DNA of 64,000 bases from Simmondsia chinensis (Eukaryota; Streptophyta; Magnoliopsida; Caryophyllales; Simmondsiaceae), in contig JAGTTD010000008.1 of assembly GCA_018398585.1 (NCBI GenBank), positions 3,670,501 to 3,734,500 on the forward strand, read 5' to 3'. This document shows positions 1 to 11,151 of the stretch, one piece after another. The notes under the pieces were generated by a model. The model was given only the letters and a program-made list of their open reading frames with translations. It did no database searches and was not told where the DNA came from. Each line of letters begins with the position of its first letter. The stretch's first letter is position 1. The position numbers were made by a program, and so were the translations under genes.

Positions 1-1338
1 AGAAAAAATATCTTAAATCTACCACAGTAACTTAAGCTTAAAAATGACACTAAAAAAATATTTTGAGAAAAGCTTAAAGTAGCCTTCAATTGTGGAATGA
101 AGAAGAAGAAGGAAGAGGAGGGGAGATGGAAATATACATTTAAATTTTAAAAAATGGAAAAATAGTTAAGCATTAAAAAAAATTAAGGTCAATATTAATG
201 ATGAACGAAAAAAAAGATATATCTGAATTTTAAAAAAATATATAGCAGTCGAGGGGGGAGGATATATCTTTTTTTGGGTAATATGACCATTATACTGTAG
301 CACAATTTAAAATAGCCTTGATTCGTCAATGTCAATGACAGAAAATAACATTAGGTTTCCGAATAGATCTTTTTTATTAATAAGATAAAAATTTATGGTC
401 CTTTTTAATAATTTCAAAAGATCAACGTCCTTTTTATAATTCTCGAAAAAGTCGAGGTACTAAAATATAAATAATCTTAAATATTTTCACGTTTTAACTC
501 TAATCTATCATATTAATTAATTATGATTTATCTACGTATTTATTAACTACAAATAGGGACCAAAATTATTAAATTCTTAAATCCCCTTGGATTAACTAAA
601 AATTTAAAATATATGAGCATAAAACCTTCGACCAAAATAAAATGCATTTATTAAGTCAAAATATTGGGTAATGTTATTTCTCGAGACAAAGTTATTAATG
701 GCAGTGCTAATTTGGAAAATTATAGGATTATCATTTATTATAAGTCATATTATTATTCTAACAATAAAATTATTTTACATTGCTAATTATAATACCTAAA
801 TATTTCTAAATATAGAGAACATGCTACTCTCTGCTTTGATTCATTGGCTCTTTCCCTTGTTCCTAGTTCATCTTATCTGGTAATGGTTGTAGTCTTGTAG
901 CATATATTGGTTTTTATCTGTGATTGTCCTGTAATACTATTTTTTAGTCTATTTTTTTACTTTTGTATTTATTTTGATCCCCCATTTTGATACGGGATTG
1001 ACTCAGGCCTCATTTGTACAAAATATCTATTTTGTATTGTGACTTTATCGTTAATTTTATAAGATAAAATCCAATAAAATTTGATAGAACATTATACTAG
1101 CGCTCCTTGCCATCTTGACTATACCTGCACTTTTTTTTTTCCCCAGCCAACCCTGACCCATGAGAACAGCCCACAAGGCCCCATGAGACTATGCCTGCAC
1201 TTATTAGCCTCTATATGGGAAGAATCCGATCGATGTGTTTTCTAATATTAAGTAACTTTATACATATATATATATATATAGAAAATTATATGTAAGTTGC
1301 TTAAAAGTTACTTACTATAATCAAGGATTATTTTCACC
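1..1338. other. AT-rich non-coding DNA
   Basis: I see no supportable coding exon here. The stretch is very AT-rich with short poly-A/T runs and a TA microsatellite near 1261-1280. The part around 830-1080 resembles the 3' untranslated end of a plant L1 LINE, because similar text ('gtgactttatcgttaattt') recurs near 24.8 and 25.3 kb, but this is a weak match. Confidence 0.5.
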
Positions 1339-1656
1339 AAAGGTTCTTATACTTTATTTATTATGTCAATTTAATCCTTGTACAATTCAAAATATGTCAA
1401 TTTAATCCTTAAAAAAAATTTATGTTAAATTTTTAATAAAATTTTAATAGTTTAGCCACAAATTGAGTTGAATTGAGTAAACAGATAAATTTATAATAAG
1501 TTACTTGCATCTAACATAATTTTTGTCGTTCAAAATTACGTCATTCACTTAACTTAAATTTGACCAAAGGACTAAATTAACACATTTAGAATTGTTCAGG
1601 GACTAAATTGACACAAATGATCAAATTAACACAATAAACAAAATATAGAAATCTTT
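1339..1656. mobile_element. Foldback MITE, about 320 bp
   Basis: The two ends are inverted repeats of roughly 75 bp, each containing the motif 'gtcaatttaatcctt' or its complement more than once. There is no coding capacity. Long sub-repeated terminal arms fit a Mutator-like or unclassified foldback MITE. I could not settle the target-site duplication. Confidence 0.5.
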
Positions 1657-2281
1657 GCCACACATAACCCTTTAATAAAATATATAATACATTTGTCAAA
1701 AACAAATACGTGGGATCCTTTCCTCGTGTACAAAAGCTAATGTGGTGCACATTAACAACTAAAATATTTGATTATATTGAAATCTGTCTAATACATCATT
1801 ACCACGTTCCCCTTTCTTCCGAAATCCTCCCCAAACCGATTTTTACAATTTTAGAGAGTAACCTTTGAGTTGTCCATTTTTTAAAAATATTAAACACAAG
1901 ACAATGAATTTTTAAAAACACAATATTAAACAAATTTTAAAAATACAAAATATATCATATAGTATTTTTTTTTAGTGATAAGTGCAATACGTAATACCGA
2001 AAACACAAAGAGATACATTAACAGTGCATCGCACGGGGTCACTCTAGTTATAGATATTAAAGAGGGGAGACAGAAATTAAAGAGAGGGCAGGGAATAAAA
2101 TATAGAGAAAGAAGAGATATTGAGAAAGAGAAAAAAAAAAAAAAAAAATTGTATTCATTCAATATAAAAACAATATCGGATCTAGAATTTTAACAGAGAG
2201 AGGGCTTCGATTCATAAATTATGTTCACTACACGATCTTATCATGTTACTTTAATTTCCTTTATTTGGTTCTTAAGTTTGT

Positions 2282-2535
2282 AAGGTTCATTTACCGGGCA
2301 CTAAGAAACCGGATTTTATTAGAACTCCGAAGTTAAACATGCTTGGGCGAGAATAGTACCAGGATGGATGACCTCCTGGGAAGTCCTCGTGTTGCCAACC
2401 CTATAAGATTAGGGGTCCTAGGAAACAGCCTCTCGGGAGGGTTACACTCTGAAGGGGTAAAGTTGCGTACATTCACCCCTCTCAGACCCCGCTTATGCGA
2501 GAGCCCTTGAGGCATTACGTCCGTTGTTGTTGTTG
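2282..2535 (+). mobile_element. 5S rRNA-derived SINE, complete, with TSD
   Basis: The first ~115 bp read as a mutated plant 5S rRNA, including the internal control region ('gcttgggcgagaatagtac' and 'gatgacctcctgggaagtcc'). The next ~120 bp are the plant SINE Angio-domain ('ggaaacagcctctc', 'cttatgcgagagcccttgag'), followed by a (TTG)n tail. A target-site duplication of about 14 bp with core 'ttaagtttgt' flanks it (2268-2281 and 2536-2549). It was presumably transcribed by RNA polymerase III from the 5S-type internal promoter and moved by LINE machinery. Confidence 0.85.
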
Positions 2536-2893
2536 GTTGTTAAGTTTGTGTTAATAATTCATTTCTAATTTAGATTTGTAAATTTTTATCCTCTAAATTA
2601 ACAAGTCACTTGAAGCAATTTTATTAATAAAATACAATTCATTAAAAGCAGATCTCTCTAAAAATAAAGACATATAAAAGTAAATTGGAGTAATAGATAC
2701 AAAATTATTAGGGTTACATATTACACTTGTACTAAAGATAGTAATGGGTTTCACGAGAGCCATTGTGACACCGAGATTATTGTTCTTGTTGTATATTTAC
2801 TACATTTAAATATAAAATAAGGTGCACTTAATAAAATGCAAGGTGCAATTGTTAAAAACAAATACACTTGATTCTTTCCCAAAAATAGACCGA

Positions 2894-3170
2894 AACTACA
2901 ACAACAACCCCAGTGCCATAAGAGCTCCCGCTTCCGCAGGGTCTGGAAGGGGTAGGATGTATGCAGCCTAACCTCATCAAGGTGAGACCCTGACGAAAGA
3001 CTGTTTCCAAGAACTCTCAACCCGGTGGTTGATATTCATAAAGAGCCTGTATGAAAAGCATGTATAGCATAGAAATAATGTGAAGCATGTATGCATGTAA
3101 GCATACAGACATATAATCAAATAATCAGATAAACATGTAATTATATATGTATATACGCATGGGAGCATAG
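2894..3170 (-). mobile_element. RTE LINE 3' end fragment
   Basis: On the minus strand the Angio-type 3' end with its (TTG)n tail is preceded by a pyrimidine-rich stretch with repeated 'catgctt' words, like the 3' UTR of the longer RTE copies at 11.2 and 43.6 kb. No 5S head is present, so this is more likely a 5'-truncated LINE than a SINE. The left boundary at 3170 is approximate. Confidence 0.6.
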
Positions 3171-3664
3171 CAGCCAGGGAAAAGATAACTTTGTTTTAAA
3201 TAATATACATTCATATAACTTTTTTTAAAATAATATCAAATTCAAGGGCGGCATTGAGCCTACTGGGCTAAAGTAGGGATAAAAAATCATAATACAATTT
3301 TACAATTCTACCAATCTTACCTCCATCCTACCAAGAAATATAAATAAAAATTAACAAGTAAAAATACAAGCAAATATTGTAAACGAAATCACTTTCTTAC
3401 ATTAGAGTAAAAAGAATTTAAGTTAAGCATTTATAGAATCTCCCGTACATAATATAGACTCAGTTTAAGTTATAGCCTCAAATTACCTAAAATAAAGCTT
3501 CATTAGCAGAGTATCATCTTAAAAGCTCTCACAATCATTTGAGCATAGAATGACATCCATGTACGTGATAATGTTTAATCCTATATGGTTACATTTCTTG
3601 TATACACCTTTATAAGTTCAAGTCTTGTACGACTATTCTGTGAGCTATGTAACTAATTTTAATA

Positions 3665-3874
3665 CTACAACAACAAAAACAAACCCAATGCCACAAAGGC
3701 TCCCGCTAATACAATATTTGGGGGGTGAGATGTACGCAGCCTCACCCTTTCACGGTGCTACTCCAAAGAGAGGTCGTGCCCGAAGACTACACAACCTAAA
3801 AAGCATAGCGACATACTAGCATAATAGCAACAATACATAAAGAGCATAAAGCAGCAAAAACAGCAAGCAAGCAA
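3665..3874 (-). mobile_element. 5'-truncated RTE LINE with perfect 19-bp TSD
   Basis: The minus strand carries LINE 3' UTR words and the Angio-type 3' end with a (TTG)n tail, and no 5S head. The 19-bp repeat 'tatgtaactaattttaata' occurs at 3646-3664 and again at 3875-3893. This defines the 210-bp insertion exactly and shows target-primed integration. Confidence 0.85.
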
Positions 3875-4136
3875 TATGTAACTAATTTTAATATCAAGAA
3901 TAATTATACTACACATTAAAATTCTCGATTTGATCCCATAATTAGGATTCTAAAATGTCCTAATAATCCTAGATAAAATCTCGATCTTGACAATCTTGGT
4001 TCAATCCAACAAAATAATAAAGAAAAAGCTTATGTTATATCATAAGATTTTGATTTTCCATGTCAACAGAGAACTGGAAGGAGCAAAAAGGGTGAAAAAA
4101 CGTAAATATGTACACCAACCTGCATAAGTTAAGAAA

Positions 4137-7100
4137 TTAGGGTTCATCCTTTACAAAGTAGTTCTGTGGCAAAGAAAAGTCTTCCTCATGATCCAGAACC
4201 TCTTTCTCATCATCATCTGCTTTCTGTTACAAAACTCCCATATTAATCACTCTTAACAACTTATATTAGATATTAGAAATCATTATCGATGACGATGGAA
4301 GATACATAGAAAACTGAACATGACAAGACACGACTTGATTCACCGGTATTTGAGCAAATTCAACTAATCATTATGTTTTGTCATAATTCGACACGGTTAA
4401 ATTATTGACCCGGCATAGCATAATAGTCATACACGCGATCCTCTACCCTATACTGTCAATCATACTCTTCGGTTCATGTTAATTTGTTTCGGAATAAGCA
4501 AGGCCAATGAGATGAGCCAAACTGGAGCTCGTTAGGCTTTAGGCTCAACTTGTCAATTACAGAGACTTTAGGCTGAAGCTCTGAATGGCTCACCGAGCTA
4601 CTGACAAATTTAGGCTAATCATTGAGGCTCACTCATGCCCCAGACACTAATTCAGCTTGTTTAGACTCGAGTTTGACTTATTGAAGCTCACACCTATGTT
4701 TTAAACTGACTCATTTAGGATTGTGAATTGTGATGTGAAGCTCAAGCTTTACTAGGTTTGGGATCAGCTCACATAGCTTAATGAGTCAGCTCAACTCTGC
4801 ACAAGCTCACAAGGATCCGAGTCTTTCCAGCTAGCCTCGCTCACTTACACCCCCCAAAAAGCTGTTATAGTAAGTTGCTCAAGAAAAGAAATTAATGACT
4901 ATGGATTCTATAAGAATTGCTTTTTTAGGGTTGGGAGCCCTTTAGAAACAGTGTCTCTTTAGGGTTACACCCTAAAAGGGTAAGGCTGCTTATATCTCAC
5001 CCTCCCCAACCCTGTTGCAACGGGAACCCTTAAGTCACTGAGTTTGTCATTGTTGTATGAATTTCTATAAAAAGCAGGCTCACCAGCATCTCCAAGTTGT
5101 AGAAACGATCTAACAACCGCAAGACCTCTTCAGAAGAAAACTGCCTGTCAAAGCTGTAAAAACCAAACTATTTACAAACCCAAATAGATTCAAACTATTT
5201 AGGGTTGGAGCAGCGAAATGAACAGAAAACACACCTTCGTCGCAGGTAATCCATTAGACCATATAGAACAAAGTGACGGTGTATGCCTGCAACAATAACT
5301 CTATTCAACAACAGTTCAATCACCACAAAGTAAATACGATCTATATCATAATTTGACTAAGAAAAGCTACATAATTATTGTGTCACAGGAAAAAAATCCC
5401 AATTCCATTCAAAAAGATGATAAGCGGGAAAATTGGTAGGATGAAGCACATTCATACTTCATTCATACTGATAAATTATTAGCTAATCAATCTAATGAAT
5501 TCTAAGGGTCTGGGCATAACTTATGCAGTAGGAGGATAATGTAAGAAGATAATATTCACCAAGATATCTGGATTAGAAGGACTTTAAGTATATTTGTAAC
5601 TTTTAAATTCTTTAGATATTAGTTTATCCTTTAAGATTTATAGAGTTTAGATTAAATTAAGATTACTTAGGATTATCTTTTATTTTAGTTAGATTAGGAT
5701 CATACTTTCAGGGTTGAGGTAGCACCCTGAAGGGATAAGGTTGCATACAACTCCCCCATAGACCCTGCTCTAGCAGGAGCCCTTGTGGCACTAAGTTTGT
5801 TATTGTTATATTTGTATTAAACTTCTTTATCTTGTCAAATTTAGGGTACCTACACTATAAATAGGACGCTTTTATACTTTATGGAGATATCTTTTTTATA
5901 TGAAATTGAATCCGGAGTTTGAAAATTGAGTTAAAAACTATTAGTTTTCCTTTAGAGCTACATCAATAACTTATCTTTTTTTTTTTTTTTTTTTTTAATT
6001 ATTAGCAAATGCATCACATGCCCCATATTCAATCGCAATCCATCGAGATTTTCTTTCACCGAAGGGCACTATCAGGTTTTTCCCCTTTGCTCCCGTGCAA
6101 CTGCACCTGAATAGACTTACAACCCTGGCGCCCTATATGGCCACAAGATAAGGATACAGGTTTTGGCAATTTCTTTTGAGGGGTAACGAGGGTTAGGATA
6201 TCTTTAACCCAATTTGGGGTGTAAAGAGGGGAGGCAAAGTTTTAAGAAAATTTACATAATTTTATTTTTATTTTAACTATAATTTTCCTTACTCTTTCCA
6301 CTTTACCTCAATTGTCAAATAATAGTAAATCATCTATCCATCTTTAGCCTTATCCCTGTTTATTAAACAATAACTTTAGCCCTTTACCTTCTCTCTCTTT
6401 AACCTCTCCCTCTTTACCCCCTCTACCCAGTTGTTAGAAGCAATATGAGTTATGTTCCCCTTTATGTCCCAATACTTTACAGCATACAAAAATGATTTTG
6501 GGCTGCAACGTCTGTGTAAGCTCCTCACGCTTCGTCCTCACTATCAGGCTGTATCTCAGAACTTATGTCCTGTTGCACGTTTCCATTAGAAGAATCTGTA
6601 TCCACTAGCCCACTTTTCTCCCTTAGCTGCCATATAGCCTCAACTTCAGGAAACTTATACTACAATGGCCAATCGGCTAGCAAATAAAACATCGGGGATG
6701 CAATGATTACCAAACAATTTGATTGATTATTTGGCCATTAGGGAGTGTTATCTCAACTTGACCCTTAGGCTTGGAAATATCCACCTCAACCAAAATACAT
6801 GCTACGATATACACTCCCTCAATACAGTGTGGTCAGTGTGCCAATTTCACCAATAGCACTTGTGTCCTTAGTTTAGTGCAGGAGGGTTAATCTACAATGG
6901 AACCTTCTTCATTTTCTCTTCCTCAAAGTAGTCACTCCATTGCTTGAGAATCAATGTTAATTTCTAACAATATACGGATTGCTTTCCAAAATATGCTCAC
7001 AGTGAATATAAGTCCAACTCTTCACAGCATACTACTCATATCATGCAAAAGAACTCTGGACTTCGGAATATAAGTCCAACTCGTTCGCAGCAAACTCACA

Positions 7101-9431
7101 TATTGTAGTACAAGAAAACTACCATCAAGAAGATACCATACCAGCGCTTTTTCCTCAATACTTGACACAATCATCAACATCTTCGGATGTTAAAGAACAT
7201 AAGACTGGGAAGAAGGGAGAATTCAACTATAGAATATTCGTTGGAGCCCAATTCCCCCTCGATAACTCTGTCCATTTATGTTGCTTAGGAACTCCATCCT
7301 CCCCTTCTTTTTGTACTCTATTAGCCCAAGTTACCCCCGCTCCTTGATTCATAGCAATAGTTCTTTCCTCTATTAATGAATCCAGTTCCACATCACCGAT
7401 GATTATCATTTTGTCTACAACCTTAGTTTCCCGATTGTCACAAACATCACGCAGAGGACTTCAAGACAATGAAGATTCTTATTCTGGCTGGCATTCATTA
7501 CATGCACAAGAGTACAAGTCAAATTATTTCCAATAGGAACACTACAAACCTGGATGGCACAACTCGCCTCACCTCATGTAAAATATGACTAGGAATAGCA
7601 TAAGCTGTACTGACTGCATGCCCCTTCCCTGAAGATTAAGCATGATTCAGAACAAAAAAGATTTTCCAGAAGTTTAGGAGACCCACGCAAGCTCGTCACC
7701 ATTTTCCTTGAAGCTTCTCAAGCAGCAAAGACTGATGGTGCTTCCACAAGCTACAGAGCATTCCTGATCTCTAGGTTATTTTATCTTAAAAGGCTAGTAA
7801 ACACTTAACCCAATGTAGAAAAAAATTAGGTATGAAGGAAGTACTATTTTAGAGAGTTTAGTGTCAACTAATTTCGAACAACTTTAAATGCACGTACTTT
7901 CCCTGATTATACAACATTAGGAAAACATTACATCAAACAAACTAAAGGGATCAGGCAAAGAAACCTTTTAGCTTTGCAGGAGGATAAATCTCGAGAGCCT
8001 GCAGCAATCTGAGCTCCAATTCAACTTGTGATTGCTCCTATATTGATTACAGCCCACAAAAAAACCAATCAAATGAGTACATTATCCAAAAAACTTAAAT
8101 AACAAATATAAGAAATTTTTTTGCTTAAACACCATGATGTTTGAGCATTATTTCACCCTATTGTTATGCGCCAATTCAATGGAACAAAGAACCAGATAAA
8201 TAGAAGATAGTGAGAGAGAAGAATAACAAAGGACAAATGACAAGTTTGATGTTCTTATTGGGGGCCAATGCCATACATACAGCTTTATTTTTCAATTATA
8301 TTAGAATACCAGCCTCTCAAGATTTATCCTCAGAAACTGCCTCTCATTAGGTTAACCCTAAAGGGTAAGGCTGCGTACATCCCACCCCTCCCACACCTAG
8401 CTTACGTGGGAGCCCCTGAGGCACTGGGTCTGTTATTATTGTTATTGTATTAGAATACTAGCAAAACCATGATTGGTGACCCCTTTTCTAATAACAAAGC
8501 ACAACTAAAATAATTCACTTTATATTAGAATACTAGCTAATATACAGTATAGGTCTATAATATTAAACATGCTACATATACATTTATAATATACCATACA
8601 TAAATCTTTATTTTTCAATTATAAATGGTGATATGCAACAGAACCAAACTTGTATATAATTAATTTTAAAAACGAACCATCAATATATAAACTCTATAGG
8701 TTCCTTAGGGTCTGGACCAACCCTGTTAGTCATACAAAGACTGGTACCATCTATAAAATAGGAAATAAATTGAAACTAAATAAAAGTCATAAAATACTAA
8801 AATTAAAAGGAAAGAGAGAAAGAATGAAGGGAGACATGATTTCATTAATTGATTTGTATTACAATTTGCAAATTCTATATATATAGAGTTTGTCCCCCTC
8901 TTGGACAGGGTCTGCTCCACTTCTTATCCGGCTACCTTGCTAACCCCTGTTTGACAACAGGTAATGGGGGTAAATTGTTACTCCCATTTGACAAAGCATG
9001 AAGAGGGGTAAAGGAGGATAATGGAAGGTAAAAACTTACCCTCTTTTACCCTCATTACCCCATTTTCTTTAACCATGGTGAGGTAAATTTTTAAAAAAAT
9101 TTGAATAATTTTACCCTTATTTTAACTACAACTCTTTTTACCTTTTTCCCTTCACTCAATTATCGAATAAGGTTAATTTATTTACCCCTCTTATTCTGAT
9201 ATATTCAAACAAGGGTGGGATCTTACCGTGCCATCCCCTTCTTTACACCTCTTTACCCAGTTGCCAAACAAGGCATTAATATTCCAGACCCGTATACCTA
9301 ATTTGGCAACGGATCAAACACAAGAAGGAAGAGAGAGAGAGAGAGACCTTGGAGAGAGAGGAAGCGGAAGAAGGAGGGGCCTTGCATGGAGAGTGTACAG
9401 ACATGCCATCCTGCTCCTCTTCCTTACCCAT
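4137..9431 (-). CDS. EAF7: EAF7/MRGBP-like (CT20 domain) NuA4 complex subunit, 121 aa, five exons
   Basis: Exons in transcript order are 9431-9348, 8037-7965, 5286-5235, 5153-5084 and 4223-4137. All junctions are GT-AG and the frame is continuous from ATG to TAA. The N-terminus is a short acidic/Ser-rich tail (MGKEEEQDGMS). The CT20/EAF7 domain follows with hallmark stretches LRLLQALEIYPPAKLKG, RHFVLYGLMDYL and FDRQFSSEEVLRLLDRFYNL, and an acidic end closing in LPQNYFVKDEP. EAF7/MRGBP is known as a subunit of the NuA4 histone H4/H2A acetyltransferase complex, partnering MRG-domain proteins in the nucleus. The length fits the short plant members. Intron 2 (2.7 kb) and introns 1 and 4 are loaded with transposons, but no exon is damaged. 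The exon 1 donor lies at the edge of a CT microsatellite. Identity and exon boundaries are from reading only. Confidence 0.87.
4480..4855. mobile_element. hAT-like MITE relic, 'gctcg...cacccc' family
   Basis: This part of intron 4 of the EAF7-like gene is dense in 'gagct', 'ctcg' and 'aggct' words and ends in 'cacttacacccccc'. The composition and end match better-preserved copies at 31391-31768 and 38793-39496. The ends here are too decayed to define a TSD. Confidence 0.4.
4926..5057 (+). mobile_element. Angio-domain SINE/RTE 3' fragment
   Basis: The order 'ttagaaacag', 'gggtaaggctgc', 'ttgcaacgggaacccttaag' and 'gtttgtcattgttgta' is the Angio-type 3' end. It lies in intron 4 of the EAF7-like gene. 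A degenerate repeat of 'ttctataagaattgc' on both sides may be its TSD. Confidence 0.7.
5708..5810 (+). mobile_element. Angio-domain SINE/RTE 3' fragment
   Basis: A 5'-truncated Angio-type 3' end ('gtagcaccctgaagggataa', 'ggagcccttgtggcac', tail 'tttgttattgttata') in intron 2 of the EAF7-like gene. No head region remains, so SINE and LINE origin cannot be separated. Confidence 0.65.
6162..6437. mobile_element. MITE of the 'tttggcaac-gggtaaag' family
   Basis: The left end 'ttttggcaatttc' and right end 'tttaccccctctacccagtt' are related inverted ends shared with the copies at 8947-9272 and 49149-49483. It is non-coding and sits in intron 2 of the EAF7-like gene. Confidence 0.5.
6530..7420 (-). 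pseudogene. L1 LINE ORF1 (DUF4283-type) relic
   Basis: Broken minus-strand reading frames contain patterns typical of plant L1 ORF1 gag-like proteins: 'TWANRVQKEG' near 7310 and 'VEVDISKPKGQVEITLPNGQ' near 6770, then an acidic tail. Stops and frame changes are frequent. The relic lies inside intron 2 of the EAF7-like gene in the same orientation and is not part of that gene. Confidence 0.55.
8314..8447 (+). mobile_element. Angio-domain insertion with 15-bp TSD
   Basis: The Angio-type 3' end ('cagaaactgcctctc', 'gtaaggctgcgtacatccc', tail 'gttattattgttat') sits in intron 1 of the EAF7-like gene. The repeat 'tattagaatac[c/t]agc' at 8299-8313 and 8448-8462 is its target-site duplication with one mismatch. 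No 5S head is present. Confidence 0.8.
8947..9272. mobile_element. MITE of the 'tttggcaac-gggtaaag' family
   Basis: The ends 'ctgtttgacaacaggtaa' and 'tttacccagttgccaaaca' are inverted repeats of about 30 bp around an AT/CT-rich core. It is non-coding and lies in intron 1, ending about 75 bp from the exon 1 donor of the EAF7-like gene. Confidence 0.6.
9329..9347 (-). repeat. CT microsatellite directly at a splice donor
   Basis: On the minus strand the exon 1 donor of the EAF7-like gene reads AAG|GTCTCT and runs straight into a CT dinucleotide repeat. Length changes of the repeat would alter donor positions +3 onward. Confidence 0.6.
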
Positions 9432-9753
9432 TGTTTCTTCAATTCCACAATTCCAAGGCCCTCCAAATCTTCAGCTTCTGCTACTATCAATTCTCAAATT
9501 CAGCGATAATCAAATCTCTAAGAAACGCCCAACAAATTCTACTTTCGAATTCGAAGAATTCGAATTCTAGGGTTTGCTTCCACATCGTTCACCTGAAATC
9601 GAAAGAACTGCAAAGTTGAACTTCCCAAGTGGGCCAACTATTTGGGCCTATTTCGAAGTAAACCCGATAAAGTTAAGCCCAATGAAGAAGTAATGGGCCA
9701 CAATTCCTGAATTATACAGCCCAATCATCAGTATTGGTAAAGTAAAGCAACGT

Positions 9754-9973
9754 TCCCGGTGGCCCAAGGGCTCCGACATAAACAGGGTCTGCGGGTGGAT
9801 ATACGCAGCCTTTTTCCTTTAGACTGCTATCATGAAAAGAGGTTATTTCCGACTACCCCCAGCCTAAGAGGTGAGGACTTCAAGATGTTACCCATCCTGG
9901 TACTACTTTCGCCGAAGCACGCTTAACTTTGGAGTTCTAATGGGATCCGGTACTTGAGTGTTGGTACCCTCTT
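9754..9973 (-). mobile_element. 5S rRNA-derived SINE
   Basis: Read on the minus strand, the head 'aagagggtaccaacactc' leads into a 5S-like segment ('ggatcccattagaactccaa', 'gaaagtagtaccaggatggg'), then the Angio-domain without a clear TTG tail. It lies about 320 bp upstream of the EAF7-like gene start. TSDs were not resolved. Confidence 0.75.
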
Positions 9974-10017
9974 TGATAATCATGAGTATAGTAAATGAAA
10001 GGGTAATTACACATTAG

Positions 10018-10500
10018 GCATCTAAATGAACCGAACGTTTGATAAATTGTTCATCTTCAAAATCAATCATGGCTCATTCGTATTCATTATTGGAGCCCGA
10101 TAAATTCAAGTATGGTTGATAAGTTTAACGAGCTGTGTTTCAATAAAGAGGTGCTCAGCTTGTTAATGTTCGCGAATAATTTAATAAGGGCTTGATTAGA
10201 GTCCGTTAAAATCTCATTTAGAACTCGTTGAAAACTCTTTAAGAGCTCGTTACTAGTTAATGTTAACTTGTAAATAGTTTGATAATTACTCGATATCTCA
10301 ACTTGATAGGGAGCTTGACTCGGTAACACACTCGGCTTGGTTATGAGCTCGATTAGTTTAAAGAGATGAGCCAAATAACGAACACATTAAAATCTTATCA
10401 AACCAAGCTCGAACAAAGGTTTCAAACGTCGATAAATGCTTGGCTTGAACTCGGTCAAGTTCGAACAAGGGGTGCTCGACTCGGCTTATTTACACCCCTA
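10018..10500. mobile_element. hAT-like MITE
   Basis: The right end 'cggcttatttacacccct' and the left end 'gcatctaaatgaaccgaacg' are related inverted ends, and the body is rich in 'gctcg' and 'gagct' words. The 7-bp word 'acattag' occurs on both sides (10011-10017 and 10501-10507) and is the likely TSD. Confidence 0.55.
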
Positions 10501-11151
10501 ACATTAGTGGTCTAAGGTTTAGCATATTAATTTGTTAGTCTATAAACTTTATAAAATAATATTTTAGTCTAAAAGTTATATGCATTTAATGAAATAATCT
10601 ATTTGTCAAAAAATAATAATAAATTAATCTAAACGATAGTGTAAAATAATGCAAAATAGGTCTCTCCTCCAACTTCGTTAGTAATAATATCAAACATGGC
10701 GTTTCAAGTGGGGGAATAAGGGGACATAGAGAAGGGATTGGTGGGTTTGCCAATAAATAACAAGTTTGACGGTATTTTATGTCGTCATTTGAACTCTTTT
10801 ATTAAGTAGTATTTACTTTTTAATACCTCGACATTTGTAATTATAAAAAGGTTCATGACCTTTCTGATTTGTTTTTTGACATCTTAGGTTTTGTTCGAAT
10901 TAGAACCATCCCCTATTTTGTTCAAGAAAATTATATTAATTTTCCTTTTATTGAATAAGATTATGTTAATTAAATTTAATAGAAAATTAAATATTATTTA
11001 AGTATTGCATAAACAAAACTCGTATGTACACGAAACATTCAATTAACTAGATACAAAATGTACATTCGTATAAAAGAGTGCCAGGCCATAACATTTAGTC
11101 TCATGTGGGGCTGTGTAAGTGTCACAAATAAGGTACTTTTTTAAGATATTA

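Noticed and set aside
1926..2193. Small overlapping ORFs on both strands
   Set aside because: They are low-complexity Lys/Phe-rich translations of an A-rich tract with no sign of selection.
2284..2398. A functional 5S rRNA gene
   Set aside because: The 5S-like part is mutated, single rather than in a tandem array, and fused to an Angio-domain within one TSD pair, so it is a SINE head.
9228..9619. Plus-strand ORFs of 73-93 residues
   Set aside because: They are antisense to exon 1 and the 5' UTR of the EAF7-like gene and have no recognisable domain.
9754..9973. Cassandra retrotransposon (5S in its LTR)
   Set aside because: Cassandra carries 5S inside long LTRs. Here no LTR pair, primer site or polypurine tract surrounds the 5S part, and an Angio-domain follows.
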